Assembly: GCF_003545765.1 (NCBI RefSeq)
Contig: NZ_QXIO01000001.1
Span: 682,001 to 746,000, forward strand
Reading direction: 5' to 3'
DNA length: 64,000 bases
Source: Colwellia sp. RSH04
Lineage (GTDB): Bacteria > Pseudomonadota > Gammaproteobacteria > Enterobacterales > Alteromonadaceae
In this document: one piece after another, positions 7,387 through 16,308 of the stretch
Numbering within the stretch: position 1 is the stretch's first letter
How the letters are laid out: every line of letters begins with the position of its first letter
Notes under the pieces: model-generated
The model's database searches: none
What the model saw: the letters and a program-made list of their open reading frames with translations, nothing else
What the model was told of the DNA's origin: nothing
Position numbers and translations under genes: made by a program

Positions 7387-9198
7387 ATGATAAGCGGTTT
7401 AAAGTTTTTAATAGCTAGATACGTCATCTTATTAATGCCGCTAATTTTCACTTTTTTATCATTTTTTTTATCTGCAAATACTTACCTTACTGAAACAGAT
7501 ATAAATAAAAAGATAGAGCTAGCCGAAGTAAATAAGCGATCTAACCCTCAATTATTAAAATCAATATTAGATGAATTAGAGGTTCAACCTGCTCTTACTG
7601 CGTCGCAAGAGATCAACATAGATTTGCTCTATATTTCGTATTATATTTTTGTTGGTCAATATGATAATGCTGAAATACAAATAAGAGATTTATTAAGCAA
7701 AAACATTGATGATTTAACTCGCTTCAGGGCTAATTATTCACTCATTGTTGTTGCCACAGCTACCAAAAATTGGCTGCAAGGCTTCCCAGTAATCACCAAA
7801 AACTCCAAAATTTTACCTTTTATAGAAGATATAACACATATTCAGAATTATTTATTAACCACAATAATCTTCTACAATCAGTTAGGACAATACTCATTAG
7901 CGTTAAGTTATATTGAGCAATTTACTCAATACGATTTATCAGCAATACAAGATTGTTGGATTACTCAATTATCTTTAGAAGCTAAATTTAAGCTTAATAA
8001 ACTAACGCTAAACGATAATGCAATTGATGATGGAATAACGAAGTGTGTGAATGCAAATTACACTATTGTTACTAATATCATTCGAATCTACAAAACAAAA
8101 TTATATTTACAAAACGACAAACCTGAAGATGCTTTAAATTTTATTCAACAATACCTTTTCGAAATATCTAACACTAAATACCCTATGCTCATCGCAGAGA
8201 TGAGTAATACAATTGCAAAGGCTTATTGGAAAGTCGGAGACACTACTAAAAGCAAAGAGTTTGCACTCAACGCACTTGCCGCAAACCAAGATTTATCTAA
8301 TGTATTACAAGGCGTGGATACATACTATATTCTTTATCAAGTTGCTAAAAAACAAGGCGACTCTACCTTAGCTTTAGAATATTACGAAAAATATGCGGAA
8401 ATAGAAAAAGCTAATTTGGAAGGTGAAAAAGCTAAGCACTTAGCTTTTCAGTTAGCAGAACATAAAGCCTTTGAACAAGAAAGTCGTATCAAGCTTTTAA
8501 ATGAGAAGAATACCTCATTAACTGCCAAGCAAGCATTAGCTGAAGCCGAAGTGGCAAATATTCAACTTGTTATAGCTATGTTAACTTTATGTTTAGCCTT
8601 AATTATTTTATGGGGGGGGCGCTTCTATAAAGCCCATATGAGAATTAAAGAACTCGCTGAGTTCGATGCCTTAACAGGTGCGCACAACCGAGGGTACTTT
8701 ACCCATATAGCTACGAGTACATTAAATTATTGTAAAAGTGCAGCTCAAGATATAAGTGTCATTATTTTCGACTTAGATCACTTTAAATCGGTGAATGACA
8801 CCTACGGCCATGCCACAGGTGATTGGGCTTTAATCGAAGCTATAAGCGTTTGTAAAGATTTAGGTAGACAAAACGATATATTTGCCCGACTAGGCGGCGA
8901 AGAGTTCTGTATATTGCTACCAAGTTGTGACATACGTACTGCAGCTCTGCGCGCTGAGCAGTGTAGACAAGCCATTGAAAATATTTGCACAGAAAACTCT
9001 GGTCATGACTTTAAAATCACCGCTAGCTTTGGCGTAACCGACGCTAAAACATCAGGTTTTGAATTAGAGAAACTCCTCGCTGATGCTGATGAAGCAGCTT
9101 ATAATTCTAAAAAATCGGGTAGAAACCGTATTACCGTATTTACTATTAATGAAGAGTCAGAGCAAAAGCAATTAGATAGCTCGTGGAGTATTACTTAA
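7387..9198 (+). CDS. Membrane-anchored TPR-like sensor diguanylate cyclase (GGDEF), copy 2
   Basis: 603 residues from the ATG at 7387; a GTG at 7375 would add four. The layout is as in copy 1: an N-terminal hydrophobic segment (ARYVILLMPLIFTFLSFF), a helical TPR-like periplasmic region, a coiled coil, a transmembrane helix (LVIAMLTLCLALIIL), and a GGDEF domain with an intact GGEEF (residues 503-507) and RQND as possible I-site. The sensor region is diverged from copy 1, while the last 65 residues are almost the same. It is paired with precursor peptide 2. The two peptide-GGDEF modules are a tandem duplication. Confidence 0.88.
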   Translation: MISGLKFLIARYVILLMPLIFTFLSFFLSANTYLTETDINKKIELAEVNKRSNPQLLKSILDELEVQPALTASQEINIDLLYISYYIFVGQYDNAEIQIRDLLSKNIDDLTRFRANYSLIVVATATKNWLQGFPVITKNSKILPFIEDITHIQNYLLTTIIFYNQLGQYSLALSYIEQFTQYDLSAIQDCWITQLSLEAKFKLNKLTLNDNAIDDGITKCVNANYTIVTNIIRIYKTKLYLQNDKPEDALNFIQQYLFEISNTKYPMLIAEMSNTIAKAYWKVGDTTKSKEFALNALAANQDLSNVLQGVDTYYILYQVAKKQGDSTLALEYYEKYAEIEKANLEGEKAKHLAFQLAEHKAFEQESRIKLLNEKNTSLTAKQALAEAEVANIQLVIAMLTLCLALIILWGGRFYKAHMRIKELAEFDALTGAHNRGYFTHIATSTLNYCKSAAQDISVIIFDLDHFKSVNDTYGHATGDWALIEAISVCKDLGRQNDIFARLGGEEFCILLPSCDIRTAALRAEQCRQAIENICTENSGHDFKITASFGVTDAKTSGFELEKLLADADEAAYNSKKSGRNRITVFTINEESEQKQLDSSWSIT

Positions 9199-9225
9199 CA
9201 CAAACTCTAGACAGATACTTTAATC

Positions 9226-9252
9226 AAAAGGGCGATTGCCCTCGCCCTTTTT
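9226..9252. terminator. Bidirectional terminator between GGDEF copy 2 and prmA
   Basis: AAAAGGGCGA and TCGCCCTTTT form a stem of about 10 bp around a short loop. It has A-runs on one side and T-runs on the other, and lies between the convergent genes at 9198 and 9281. Confidence 0.8.
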
Positions 9253-9280
9253 GATATAGATTACTTATGATTTAGCAGGA

Positions 9281-10162
9281 TTATTTTCGTTGTCCGTTTA
9301 ATCTTACCCATTCTTCTTGCACGGTAACAGGCTCCATATCACACCATTGCCCATAGATACTTTGTAAAGCTTCTGCTTGTTCTTCTAGTACACCTGAAAG
9401 CGCTAACAAGCCCTTATCGCCAACATATTCCATGATAGTAGGTGCTAACTCACGAAGTGGGCCTGCTAAAATATTGGCAACCACAACATCGGCTTTAAAC
9501 TTAGGTTGGTCTTTAGGTAAATACAGCTCAAGCCTATCAGCAACATTATTGCGTTCAGCATTGGCTTTACTTGCTTGTAAAGCTTGCGGGTCAATATCAA
9601 TACCTATCACTTTTTTAGCACCAAGCTTTAAGGCTGCCAGTGATAAAATACCTGAACCACAGCCAAAATCGACTACCGTTTTTCCTTCAAGATCTAAACC
9701 GTCTAACCATGTTAAACACAATGCCGTGGTTGGGTGTGTTCCTGTACCAAACGCAAGGCCAGGGTCTAACATCACATTAACCGCATCTGGCTCAGGGATA
9801 TCGAGCCAACTTGGGCATATCCACAAGCGGTTGCCAAACTTCATTGGGTGGAAATTGTCCATCCACTCACGCTCCCAATCCTTGTCTTCTAACTGTTCAA
9901 GTTTGTATTGCATGTCTTGTTTATCTGGATGAATACTACGTAAGTAATTAAGTACTTTGTCCATGTCATGGCTTGCATCATATAAGCCCATTACGACGGT
10001 ATTCGCCCAGTAAATAACTTCATCACCTGGTAAGGGTTCATAAATAGGCGTGTCTTGTGCGTCAATAAAGGTAACAGCTTGCGCGCCACAGGCAGATAAC
10101 ATATTCGAGTATTTTTCAGCGGTTTCTTCGTTGGCACTTAATCTAAGTTGTATCCAAGGCAT
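9281..10162 (-). CDS. prmA: Ribosomal protein L11 methyltransferase
   Basis: 293 residues, the length of E. coli PrmA. It starts [13 protein letters not shown], and the SAM-binding core shows [17 protein letters not shown], then [20 protein letters not shown] and [10 protein letters not shown]. PrmA trimethylates ribosomal protein L11 at several amino groups. In relatives it is directly upstream of dusB-fis; here it is parted from dusB by the protease/borosin insert, though the strand is unchanged. Confidence 0.97.
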   Translation of the reverse strand: MPWIQLRLSANEETAEKYSNMLSACGAQAVTFIDAQDTPIYEPLPGDEVIYWANTVVMGLYDASHDMDKVLNYLRSIHPDKQDMQYKLEQLEDKDWEREWMDNFHPMKFGNRLWICPSWLDIPEPDAVNVMLDPGLAFGTGTHPTTALCLTWLDGLDLEGKTVVDFGCGSGILSLAALKLGAKKVIGIDIDPQALQASKANAERNNVADRLELYLPKDQPKFKADVVVANILAGPLRELAPTIMEYVGDKGLLALSGVLEEQAEALQSIYGQWCDMEPVTVQEEWVRLNGQRK

Positions 10163-10281
10163 GTTCGGTTCTCAGTATTTAAAATATCAAAGCTAAATAG
10201 TAGCCATAAATAAGCTTGATACTAGTTTACCATTCATTACTGCTAGAGTAGGAACTAATTCACTACAATACGAGAAAAATA

Positions 10282-10779
10282 ATGCCTACACCTATGCTAG
10301 ATTTACTTCCTGATTTGTTTGATGACTATGCAAGCCAGCTAACATTAGCCCAACCATTATTTACAGACTTTGGCAAAAAAAAGATATTCTATGGTGAAAT
10401 CGTAACCGTTTCCTGTTTTAACGATAATTCAAAAGTAAAAGAGCTGGTTGCGACCAATGGAACAGGTAAAGTGATGGTGGTTGAAGGAAAAGCCAGTCTA
10501 AGTAACGCATTACTTGGCGATATGTTGGCTGAAAAAGCGGTATTGAATGGTTGGCAAGGTATTGTTATTAATGGCTGTATACGCGATTCAGGCACTATAG
10601 CAACTTTAGATTTAGGCGTAAAAGCGCTGGGCTGTAACCCGATTAAAACGGAAAAACTCGGTGCTGGTGAAGTTAATGTTCCCGTCAGCTTTGCCGGTAT
10701 TGAATTTGTTCCGGGTCAATTCATTTACGCTGATAGTAATGGTATTGCGGTTTGTGAATCGTCGTTAAAAGTTATTTAA
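10282..10779 (+). CDS. rraA: RraA-family protein (RNase E inhibitor or HMG aldolase)
   Basis: 165 residues matching the RraA fold: FGKKKIFYGEIVTVSCFNDN, then VMVVEGKASLSNALLGDMLA, and NGCIRDSGTIATLDLGVKAL, closing VPVSFAGIEFVPGQFIYADS. The Arg-Asp in GCIRD fits the metal and substrate site of class II 4-hydroxy-4-methyl-2-oxoglutarate aldolases, and the N-terminal part resembles E. coli RraA, which binds and inhibits RNase E. Sequence alone does not decide between the two roles. It is a single gene, 97 bp before the siroheme gene. Confidence 0.8.
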   Translation: MPTPMLDLLPDLFDDYASQLTLAQPLFTDFGKKKIFYGEIVTVSCFNDNSKVKELVATNGTGKVMVVEGKASLSNALLGDMLAEKAVLNGWQGIVINGCIRDSGTIATLDLGVKALGCNPIKTEKLGAGEVNVPVSFAGIEFVPGQFIYADSNGIAVCESSLKVI

Positions 10780-10876
10780 GCCGTAAATAAGTCAAACTAG
10801 ATTAAGGTATTTGGTTTTTGCCTATGTTAATGTTTGCTTCATTGTAATAATTAAGCAAAATTAATTAGGTTTTTTA

Positions 10877-11845
10877 ATGAAGTACTTTCCCGTTTTTCTT
10901 GATGGTTCGAAAATTTCAGCCATGGTTGTTGGTGGTGGAGAAGTTGCAGCACGTAAAATTGAGTTGCTACTAAAAACCACAACTAACATCACTATTATGG
11001 CTAGTGACGTAAATGAAGGCGTTGCTCGTTTAATCAATGAAAATAAGTTGAATTGGCTACAACATAATTACCAAGCGGGTCATTTAACCGGTATCAGCTT
11101 AGCGATAGCAGCTACCGATGATAAAGATGTCAATGAAGCTATATATCACGAAGCTGTTGCAGGTAATATTTTAGCTAACGTGGTTGATCAACCTGAATTA
11201 TGCACTTATATCACTCCCGCCATTATTGATCGCTCGCCTATGATTATTGCCTTATCTAGCTCGGGCAGTGCACCGATACTTATTCGTATGTTACGAGAGC
11301 AAATAGAAAAAATACTACCTGAAGGCTATGGTCGTTTAGCTGATTTTTCATTGAAGTTTAGAGATCACGTCAAAGCTCGTGTAAAAGGTATTCGTAATCG
11401 AAGAACCTTTTGGGAAAATACCTTACGAGGTAATATAGGTAACGCTATTTTAGCAGGCAACCAACACGAAGCTGAGCAACAATTAATTGCCAGCTTGAAA
11501 GAAGAAATAGCCCCTCCTCAAGGTGAAATTACTTTTATTCACACGAAAGACGGTAACCCAGACAATTTAACATTGAGCGCTCATAGAGCCATGCAATTTG
11601 CCGATGCTGTTTTTTATGATGATGACGTAAATATTGGCTTAATAGAATACATTCGCCGTGATGCTGAAAAGTTTCCTCAAAGCATCACGTCAAATATATT
11701 AATTAATTACCAGCATGCTTTGGAGCTAGCCGAAAAAGGTCAGCAAGTGATTTATTTACTCGCAGGTAATGAAGAGTTACCAGCCAATGCCGCATTAGAA
11801 AACAGTACAATATCTACGCAATCTTTCATCAGTGGCGGAAAATAG
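10877..11845 (+). CDS. Siroheme synthase with shortened methyltransferase half (CysG-like)
   Basis: 322 residues, against about 457 for full CysG. Residues 1-210 form the precorrin-2 dehydrogenase/sirohydrochlorin ferrochelatase module: MKYFPVFLDGSKISAMVVGG with the NAD-binding GGGEVAARK, then LSSSGSAPILIRMLREQIE. From about 214 the text GEITFIHTKDGNPDNLTLSA mirrors the start of the SAM uroporphyrinogen methyltransferase domain, but its glycine-rich loop is lost (HTKDGNPD in place of GAGPGDPD). The later motifs are missing. The protein can probably oxidise and metallate precorrin-2, while methylation must come from a separate enzyme. It acts in siroheme supply for sulfite and nitrite reductases. 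Confidence 0.85.
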   Translation: MKYFPVFLDGSKISAMVVGGGEVAARKIELLLKTTTNITIMASDVNEGVARLINENKLNWLQHNYQAGHLTGISLAIAATDDKDVNEAIYHEAVAGNILANVVDQPELCTYITPAIIDRSPMIIALSSSGSAPILIRMLREQIEKILPEGYGRLADFSLKFRDHVKARVKGIRNRRTFWENTLRGNIGNAILAGNQHEAEQQLIASLKEEIAPPQGEITFIHTKDGNPDNLTLSAHRAMQFADAVFYDDDVNIGLIEYIRRDAEKFPQSITSNILINYQHALELAEKGQQVIYLLAGNEELPANAALENSTISTQSFISGGK

Positions 11846-12146
11846 CGTTTCATATTCCTTTCAAAGTTAAACCCTCTCCCCTTTATTACTCTAGCCTATA
11901 AAGGGGACTGTTCAATTTGTCAGCATTTTTTACAAGTAGAGTGAAAAACATACAACCCCATATAATAAACTTCTTTTTTTTCAATAAAATAGTCACTTTG
12001 GCGCAAACTATGCAATATCTCCTATGAATGGATTACCACTTATAGCTTTAGAGTTTTTATTAGTAGTACTGTCTTATATTTCAGGCAATTCATTAGGAAA
12101 GACTAATTAAAGTGTATTTTAAATTTATACTGCAAAGGAGTAAAAA
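11846..12146 (+). other. Intergenic region before the first PEP-CTERM gene
   Basis: 301 bp. Near its left end CCCCTTTAT (11878-11886) and ATAAAGGGG (11898-11906) can pair, a possible weak terminator for the siroheme gene. A sigma-54 promoter lies at 11998-12015 (separate entry). The remainder is AT-rich with no other visible element. Confidence 0.5.
11998..12015 (+). promoter_or_regulatory. Sigma-54 promoter of the PEP-CTERM gene at 12147
   Basis: TTGGCGCAAACTATGCAA has GG (12000-12001) and GC (12012-12013) with exactly ten bases between, the -24/-12 rule of sigma-54 promoters, within TGGCGC...TGCAA. A near-identical site precedes the other PEP-CTERM gene. PEP-CTERM genes in several bacteria are known to depend on RpoN with the PrsK/PrsR pair. 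Confidence 0.75.
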
Positions 12147-12980
12147 ATGAACACGCTTAAAAAGATTTTAGTTACATTCACTTTTTCAATGCTAAGTATT
12201 GCTTTTTCAAGTAATGCAACGCCAATAACCGCATGGGACTTCATCGTAGATTCAGCATTTACTGGACCAACAATTTATACTGCTGGTACAGGAACACCAA
12301 CGGAGTCTAACACCAATACATTCTTTAATGCCCCGACAACACTTTCTTGGGGTGATCAAGAGGACCAGAGCTCTTTAGATATTTCTTCAGGAAGTAACGG
12401 TAATGTTTGGGGTAATAATTTAGCCAACGGCACAGCAGCTCAAACTGCTTTGTTAGTGCACAACAACATTACTATTCCGGGCGGATCTAGTGTGTTACAA
12501 AGCACAGTGTTAAGTACCGTTTTACAAGTAACCCCAGCGGGTCTTCCGTTTCCATTAGTTCCACCACCAGCGATTGCTTTTGATATTTTCTTTAAAGAAA
12601 CGCCTAATGTAGGTGGCTTATGTGGCGGTGTTGCTTGTGCGAATGATATTTTTGTTATCACTATGCCGCCAGGTGTCATATTTAATCAAGGTGAAGGTAC
12701 GTTGAACCAACAATTTGGTATAGGACAATACACCTATAACACTGAATTAAAATTAGTTAGCACAACAAATGGTTCAGGCTTAGCTGTACTAAACGATGCC
12801 ATTTGTAACCGCGTTCCTGGTGCTAGTAATGGCTGTGTTGGTTTAACCACATTAGAAAAAGAGTCAAATGAATTTAAGGTTATGATGAAAATAACCCAAG
12901 TTCCTGAGCCTTCAGTAATATTGCTAATGAGCTTAGCTTTATTTGGCATTTTCGCTAGTATGCGAAACAAACACATTTAG
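12147..12980 (+). CDS. PEP-CTERM sorting-domain protein
   Basis: 277 residues. A signal peptide (KKILVTFTFSMLSIAFSSNA, then TPITAW) leads to a secreted body with no domain I recognise, with LCGGVACANDIF containing two cysteines. The C-terminal sorting tail is VPEPSVILLMSLALFGIFAS followed by MRNKH: a PEP motif, a hydrophobic helix and a basic end. Exosortase is expected to cleave at PEP and hand the protein to the cell surface or matrix. No exosortase gene is in the window. The ribosome binding site AAAGGAG lies about 7 bases before the ATG. Confidence 0.88.
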   Translation: MNTLKKILVTFTFSMLSIAFSSNATPITAWDFIVDSAFTGPTIYTAGTGTPTESNTNTFFNAPTTLSWGDQEDQSSLDISSGSNGNVWGNNLANGTAAQTALLVHNNITIPGGSSVLQSTVLSTVLQVTPAGLPFPLVPPPAIAFDIFFKETPNVGGLCGGVACANDIFVITMPPGVIFNQGEGTLNQQFGIGQYTYNTELKLVSTTNGSGLAVLNDAICNRVPGASNGCVGLTTLEKESNEFKVMMKITQVPEPSVILLMSLALFGIFASMRNKHI

Positions 12981-13046
12981 CAGTTAATGAGATTCATTAA
13001 ACGACTAATGTGTTCAATAAAGTAAAATACACTTTATTCAAAATAC

Positions 13047-13071
13047 AAAAGCAGCCATAGGCTGCTTTTTT
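13047..13071 (+). terminator. Rho-independent terminator after the PEP-CTERM gene
   Basis: AAAAGCAGCC and GGCTGCTTTT make a 10-bp stem with a 3-base loop, followed by a T run. It lies 67 bp past the PEP-CTERM stop and before the LysE gene. Confidence 0.85.
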
Positions 13072-13147
13072 CTTATATGCATAGTTGTAGCCTATATATT
13101 AGCAATGGTTTAACATAGCACTATTCATTTTTCCGCCTTGCTTACAC

Positions 13148-13771
13148 ATGATAGACACCACCTTATTATCACTTTTTATTCCTACTTTTTTTTTAGTCAG
13201 CATAACACCGGGCATGTGCATGACATTAGCCATGACACTAGGTATGTCGGTAGGTATTAGAAAAACTTTATGGATGATGTACGGTGAGCTACTCGGTGTT
13301 GCTATTGTTGCTATTGCTGCCGTTATTGGTGTTTCAGCAATAATGTTAAAATACCCCCAGTTGTTTAATGTTTTAAAGTTTATTGGCGCAGGTTACTTAC
13401 TGTATATTGGCGTGAGTATGTGGCAATCGAAAGGAAAGTTAGCTTTATCTTCAGCTGCCGAAAAAACATCCAACATAGCAGCTAAGCAATTATTTACACA
13501 AGGTTTTATCACGGCTATTGCCAATCCTAAAGGTTGGGCTTTCATGATTTCATTACTACCTCCTTTCATTAATACACAGCTATCCCTCGCCCCGCAATTA
13601 AGTATTTTAATTACTGTTATCTTGGTGTCTGAATTCTCTTGTATGATGATTTATGCAACTGGCGGAAAAACGATTGCGAAGCTATTAACGCAAGCAGACA
13701 ATGTAAAGTTACTCAATAAAATTTCAGGTGTTCTGATGATGTTAGTCGCACTTTGGCTAGCTTTAAGCTAA
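13148..13771 (+). CDS. LysE/RhtB-family amino-acid exporter
   Basis: 207 residues, mostly hydrophobic with about six membrane segments. The N-terminal region holds the family signature VSITPGMCMTLAMTLGMSVG, and KFIGAGYLLYIGVSMWQSK follows. The mid part QGFITAIANPKGWAFMISLL is also typical (NPK motif). These inner-membrane proteins export amino acids such as lysine, homoserine or threonine; the substrate cannot be told from sequence. It is a single gene after a terminator. Confidence 0.9.
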   Translation: MIDTTLLSLFIPTFFLVSITPGMCMTLAMTLGMSVGIRKTLWMMYGELLGVAIVAIAAVIGVSAIMLKYPQLFNVLKFIGAGYLLYIGVSMWQSKGKLALSSAAEKTSNIAAKQLFTQGFITAIANPKGWAFMISLLPPFINTQLSLAPQLSILITVILVSEFSCMMIYATGGKTIAKLLTQADNVKLLNKISGVLMMLVALWLALS

Positions 13772-13891
13772 TTTAATCTCTGCACCCGATTAGGTTTGAT
13801 AAATTAGTGCGCCGCTACTTAAAAACGATTAAAATAACCATAGTATTTAACGTGCTTTCTAAATTTTAAAGCATTTATGTCTTCATTTATC

Positions 13892-14098
13892 TAGTTAACC
13901 TCAGCTCGGGTTAAGAGATAAGTTAATCGTTTGAAATGTTAGACTTGTGGTTTTAGCAACTCACTAGCTTGATAGTTTTTCTTAATTCAAGGCAAATTCA
14001 TTAAGAATAGTTATTCTATTGTTTATGAATTTAACACAGAAGTAAGGAGAAATAGCTGCTAGGGAGCTATTTATTATCCCGAGCTGAGGTTAGTTAAC
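13892..14098. repeat. MITE-like element with inverted ends
   Basis: A 330-bp gap between genes holds a perfect 15-bp inverted repeat: TAACCTCAGCTCGGG at 13896-13910 and CCCGAGCTGAGGTTA at 14078-14092. The direct repeat TAGTTAAC occurs at both outer edges (13892-13899 and 14091-14098) and may be a target duplication. There is no ORF inside, but a small hairpin ATAGCT/AGCTAT at about 14052-14070. The layout fits a non-autonomous mobile element; its parent is unknown. Confidence 0.55.
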
Positions 14099-14101
14099 TA
14101 T

Positions 14102-15778
14102 ATGTCAAAAATCCCCCTTCCTAGCTGTTTTACTCCTTTTACCCACAATGTATGTGATGTGTTGTTACCAAAACAATTTACTTACCCTTTTTGTTATAAA
14201 CCCCACAAACTTGCTGAATTAGCGTGTAACGAGTTACAGCAAAAGCTCACTCATTTTCATCCGCTAAACCTCAAGCAGAAAGGGAGAATGTACGGCGTGC
14301 TCATTGTTAAATCACCGACAGGTGAGTTAGGTTACCTATCGGCATTATCAGGAAATGCTAATGACTGTAAGAATGAGATCAATGTTGATATAAATTTTGT
14401 TCCTGCTATTCATCAAACTACCGATAAAACAGCGCAAGATATAGCAAAACAAAGTCAAATAAATGCCATAAACAGTGAGATAGCACAGCTAGCATCAAGC
14501 CCTAAACTTGTTGAGCTAACACAATTATTCACCCGTCAAAATGCGCAAGCCAATGAACAGGTTTACCAATTACAATCAACACTACGTAACAATAAAAAAC
14601 AACGGAAAGAAAAGCGCTTATGGCTAGCTAGTGCAAATTTACCTGAAGATGAATACCGAAATATCAGCATCGATCTTTCAAGGCAAAGTGTTACTGACAA
14701 AAAAAGGTTAATTGCATTAAAGACAGAATGGGATCAACGCCTTGCAGCAACAGAGCAACAATTATCTAAATTAACCAGCGAAATAGAATTACTTAAAAAA
14801 GCACGAAAGAAACTGTCTTCAAAATTACAAAAAGAGTATTTCAAACAATATCAACTGCTTAATATTCAAGGCGTTCAAAAAGATTTATTAGAACTATTTA
14901 GAGATACTATTCAACAAAAGCCACCTGCTGGGGCTGGTGATTGCGCCGCTCCAAAGCTATTGCAATATGCTTTTTCTCATCACTTAACGCCCGTTTGTAT
15001 GGCCGAATTCTGGTGGGGTGAACAACCGAAATCTGAAATACGTAAGCACTTACACTTTTATCCTGCTTGCCAAGGTAAATGCCAACCTATCTTGACACAT
15101 ATGCTTAACGGCATGGATGTTGAAGAAAACCCGTTATTAAAAAACCCCGCTGAGGGAAAAGAATTAGAGATAATTTATAGCGATGAACATTTAGTGGTGG
15201 TCAACAAGCCCGCTGATTTCCTTTCCGTTCCAGGGAAAACAATTCAAGATTCTGTTTATACGCGCATTAAAGATTTGTTTCCACAAGCGACTGGCAGCTT
15301 GATTTTGCATCGTTTAGACATGGCAACCTCAGGGTTATTAATACTCGCATTAAATGAGCGCGCACATAAGCATTTACAGCATCAATTTATTGATAAGAAA
15401 ATCAACAAGCGCTATGTTGCGATTATTGATGGCTTACTAACTGAAGAGTCAGGTAAAATAACTTTACCGTTACGTGGTGATTTTGATGATAGGCCAAGAC
15501 AAATGGTATGTTTTGAGCATGGCAAAAAAGCAGAAACACACTGGCAAGTTATTGAGCAAAAGCATAATCAAACCAAGCTCTTTTTATACCCAATTTCAGG
15601 TAGAACTCACCAATTACGAGTGCACTGTGCCCACCCTCAAGGATTAAATATGCCCATTATCGGTGACGGTCTATATGGAACACACTCCACAAGACTTCAT
15701 TTACATGCACAACGTTTATCTTTTATACACCCGATAACCAAACAAGAGTTAACCTTTGAGATAGAAGCTAATTTTTGA
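14102..15778 (+). CDS. RluA-family pseudouridine synthase with long N-terminal extension
   Basis: 558 residues. The C-terminal half (about 355-558) is an RluA catalytic domain: LEIIYSDEHLVVVNKPADFL, the catalytic Asp in LHRLDMATSGLLILAL, then SGRTHQLRVHC. The first 350 residues include a long charged, coiled-coil-rich stretch (about 120-265) and a Cys-containing segment before the enzyme domain. Extended RluA proteins of this type occur in Vibrio, Shewanella and relatives. They modify uridines in rRNA and/or tRNA; the exact target is not clear. The ATG starts only four bases after the MITE-like repeat. Confidence 0.88.
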   Translation: MSKIPLPSCFTPFTHNVCDVLLPKQFTYPFCYKPHKLAELACNELQQKLTHFHPLNLKQKGRMYGVLIVKSPTGELGYLSALSGNANDCKNEINVDINFVPAIHQTTDKTAQDIAKQSQINAINSEIAQLASSPKLVELTQLFTRQNAQANEQVYQLQSTLRNNKKQRKEKRLWLASANLPEDEYRNISIDLSRQSVTDKKRLIALKTEWDQRLAATEQQLSKLTSEIELLKKARKKLSSKLQKEYFKQYQLLNIQGVQKDLLELFRDTIQQKPPAGAGDCAAPKLLQYAFSHHLTPVCMAEFWWGEQPKSEIRKHLHFYPACQGKCQPILTHMLNGMDVEENPLLKNPAEGKELEIIYSDEHLVVVNKPADFLSVPGKTIQDSVYTRIKDLFPQATGSLILHRLDMATSGLLILALNERAHKHLQHQFIDKKINKRYVAIIDGLLTEESGKITLPLRGDFDDRPRQMVCFEHGKKAETHWQVIEQKHNQTKLFLYPISGRTHQLRVHCAHPQGLNMPIIGDGLYGTHSTRLHLHAQRLSFIHPITKQELTFEIEANF

Positions 15779-15868
15779 GTTGTTTATACTGTCTATTTTT
15801 TTTACACGCAAAGATAAAAAAGCACAACAAAACGACTTAACCACCTGTTTATATTGAACTTTTGGGTG

Positions 15869-15886
15869 TTGGCGCACAAAATGCTT
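15869..15886 (+). promoter_or_regulatory. Sigma-54 promoter of the interrupted PEP-CTERM gene
   Basis: TTGGCGCACAAAATGCTT has GG (15871-15872) and GC (15883-15884) ten bases apart. It shares TTGGCGCA with the site upstream of the other PEP-CTERM gene. The gene start is about 40 bp downstream. Confidence 0.75.
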
Positions 15887-16308
15887 AATGAGCTCTTTTT
15901 CATACTCTAAAAAGGAAGTAACTTGAACACACAAACTATCAAAGTAGCTTTAATTGGCTTAATGCTAACATTTAGCGCTTACTCAAATGCCGGCTTAATC
16001 GGTGTATTTGGTAATAACTCAAATAATAATATCGTTAATTTTTTAAATGCTAACGGCCACACCGCGGTTAACTTTGGCGGTTCAGCTACTGCAGCACAGT
16101 TAGAAGGCCTAGACGCCGTTATTGGTTTACGTGCCGATGGTAACAACGACGTGTTAAATTTCGTTTTAAATGGCGGTTTATATATTACTGAATGGAGAGC
16201 AGCTGAGTGGGCACTAGATGTTGCTAATATGCTTAATGCAGACGGTGGTAATAATATACATTTTGGTAGTGATACTAATATTACACAATCTGGACTTCCC
16301 AGATTTCA

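Noticed and set aside
9432..9932. A 166-codon plus-strand frame inside prmA
   Set aside because: It is wholly antisense to prmA, has no family features, and its composition follows from the codon use of prmA.
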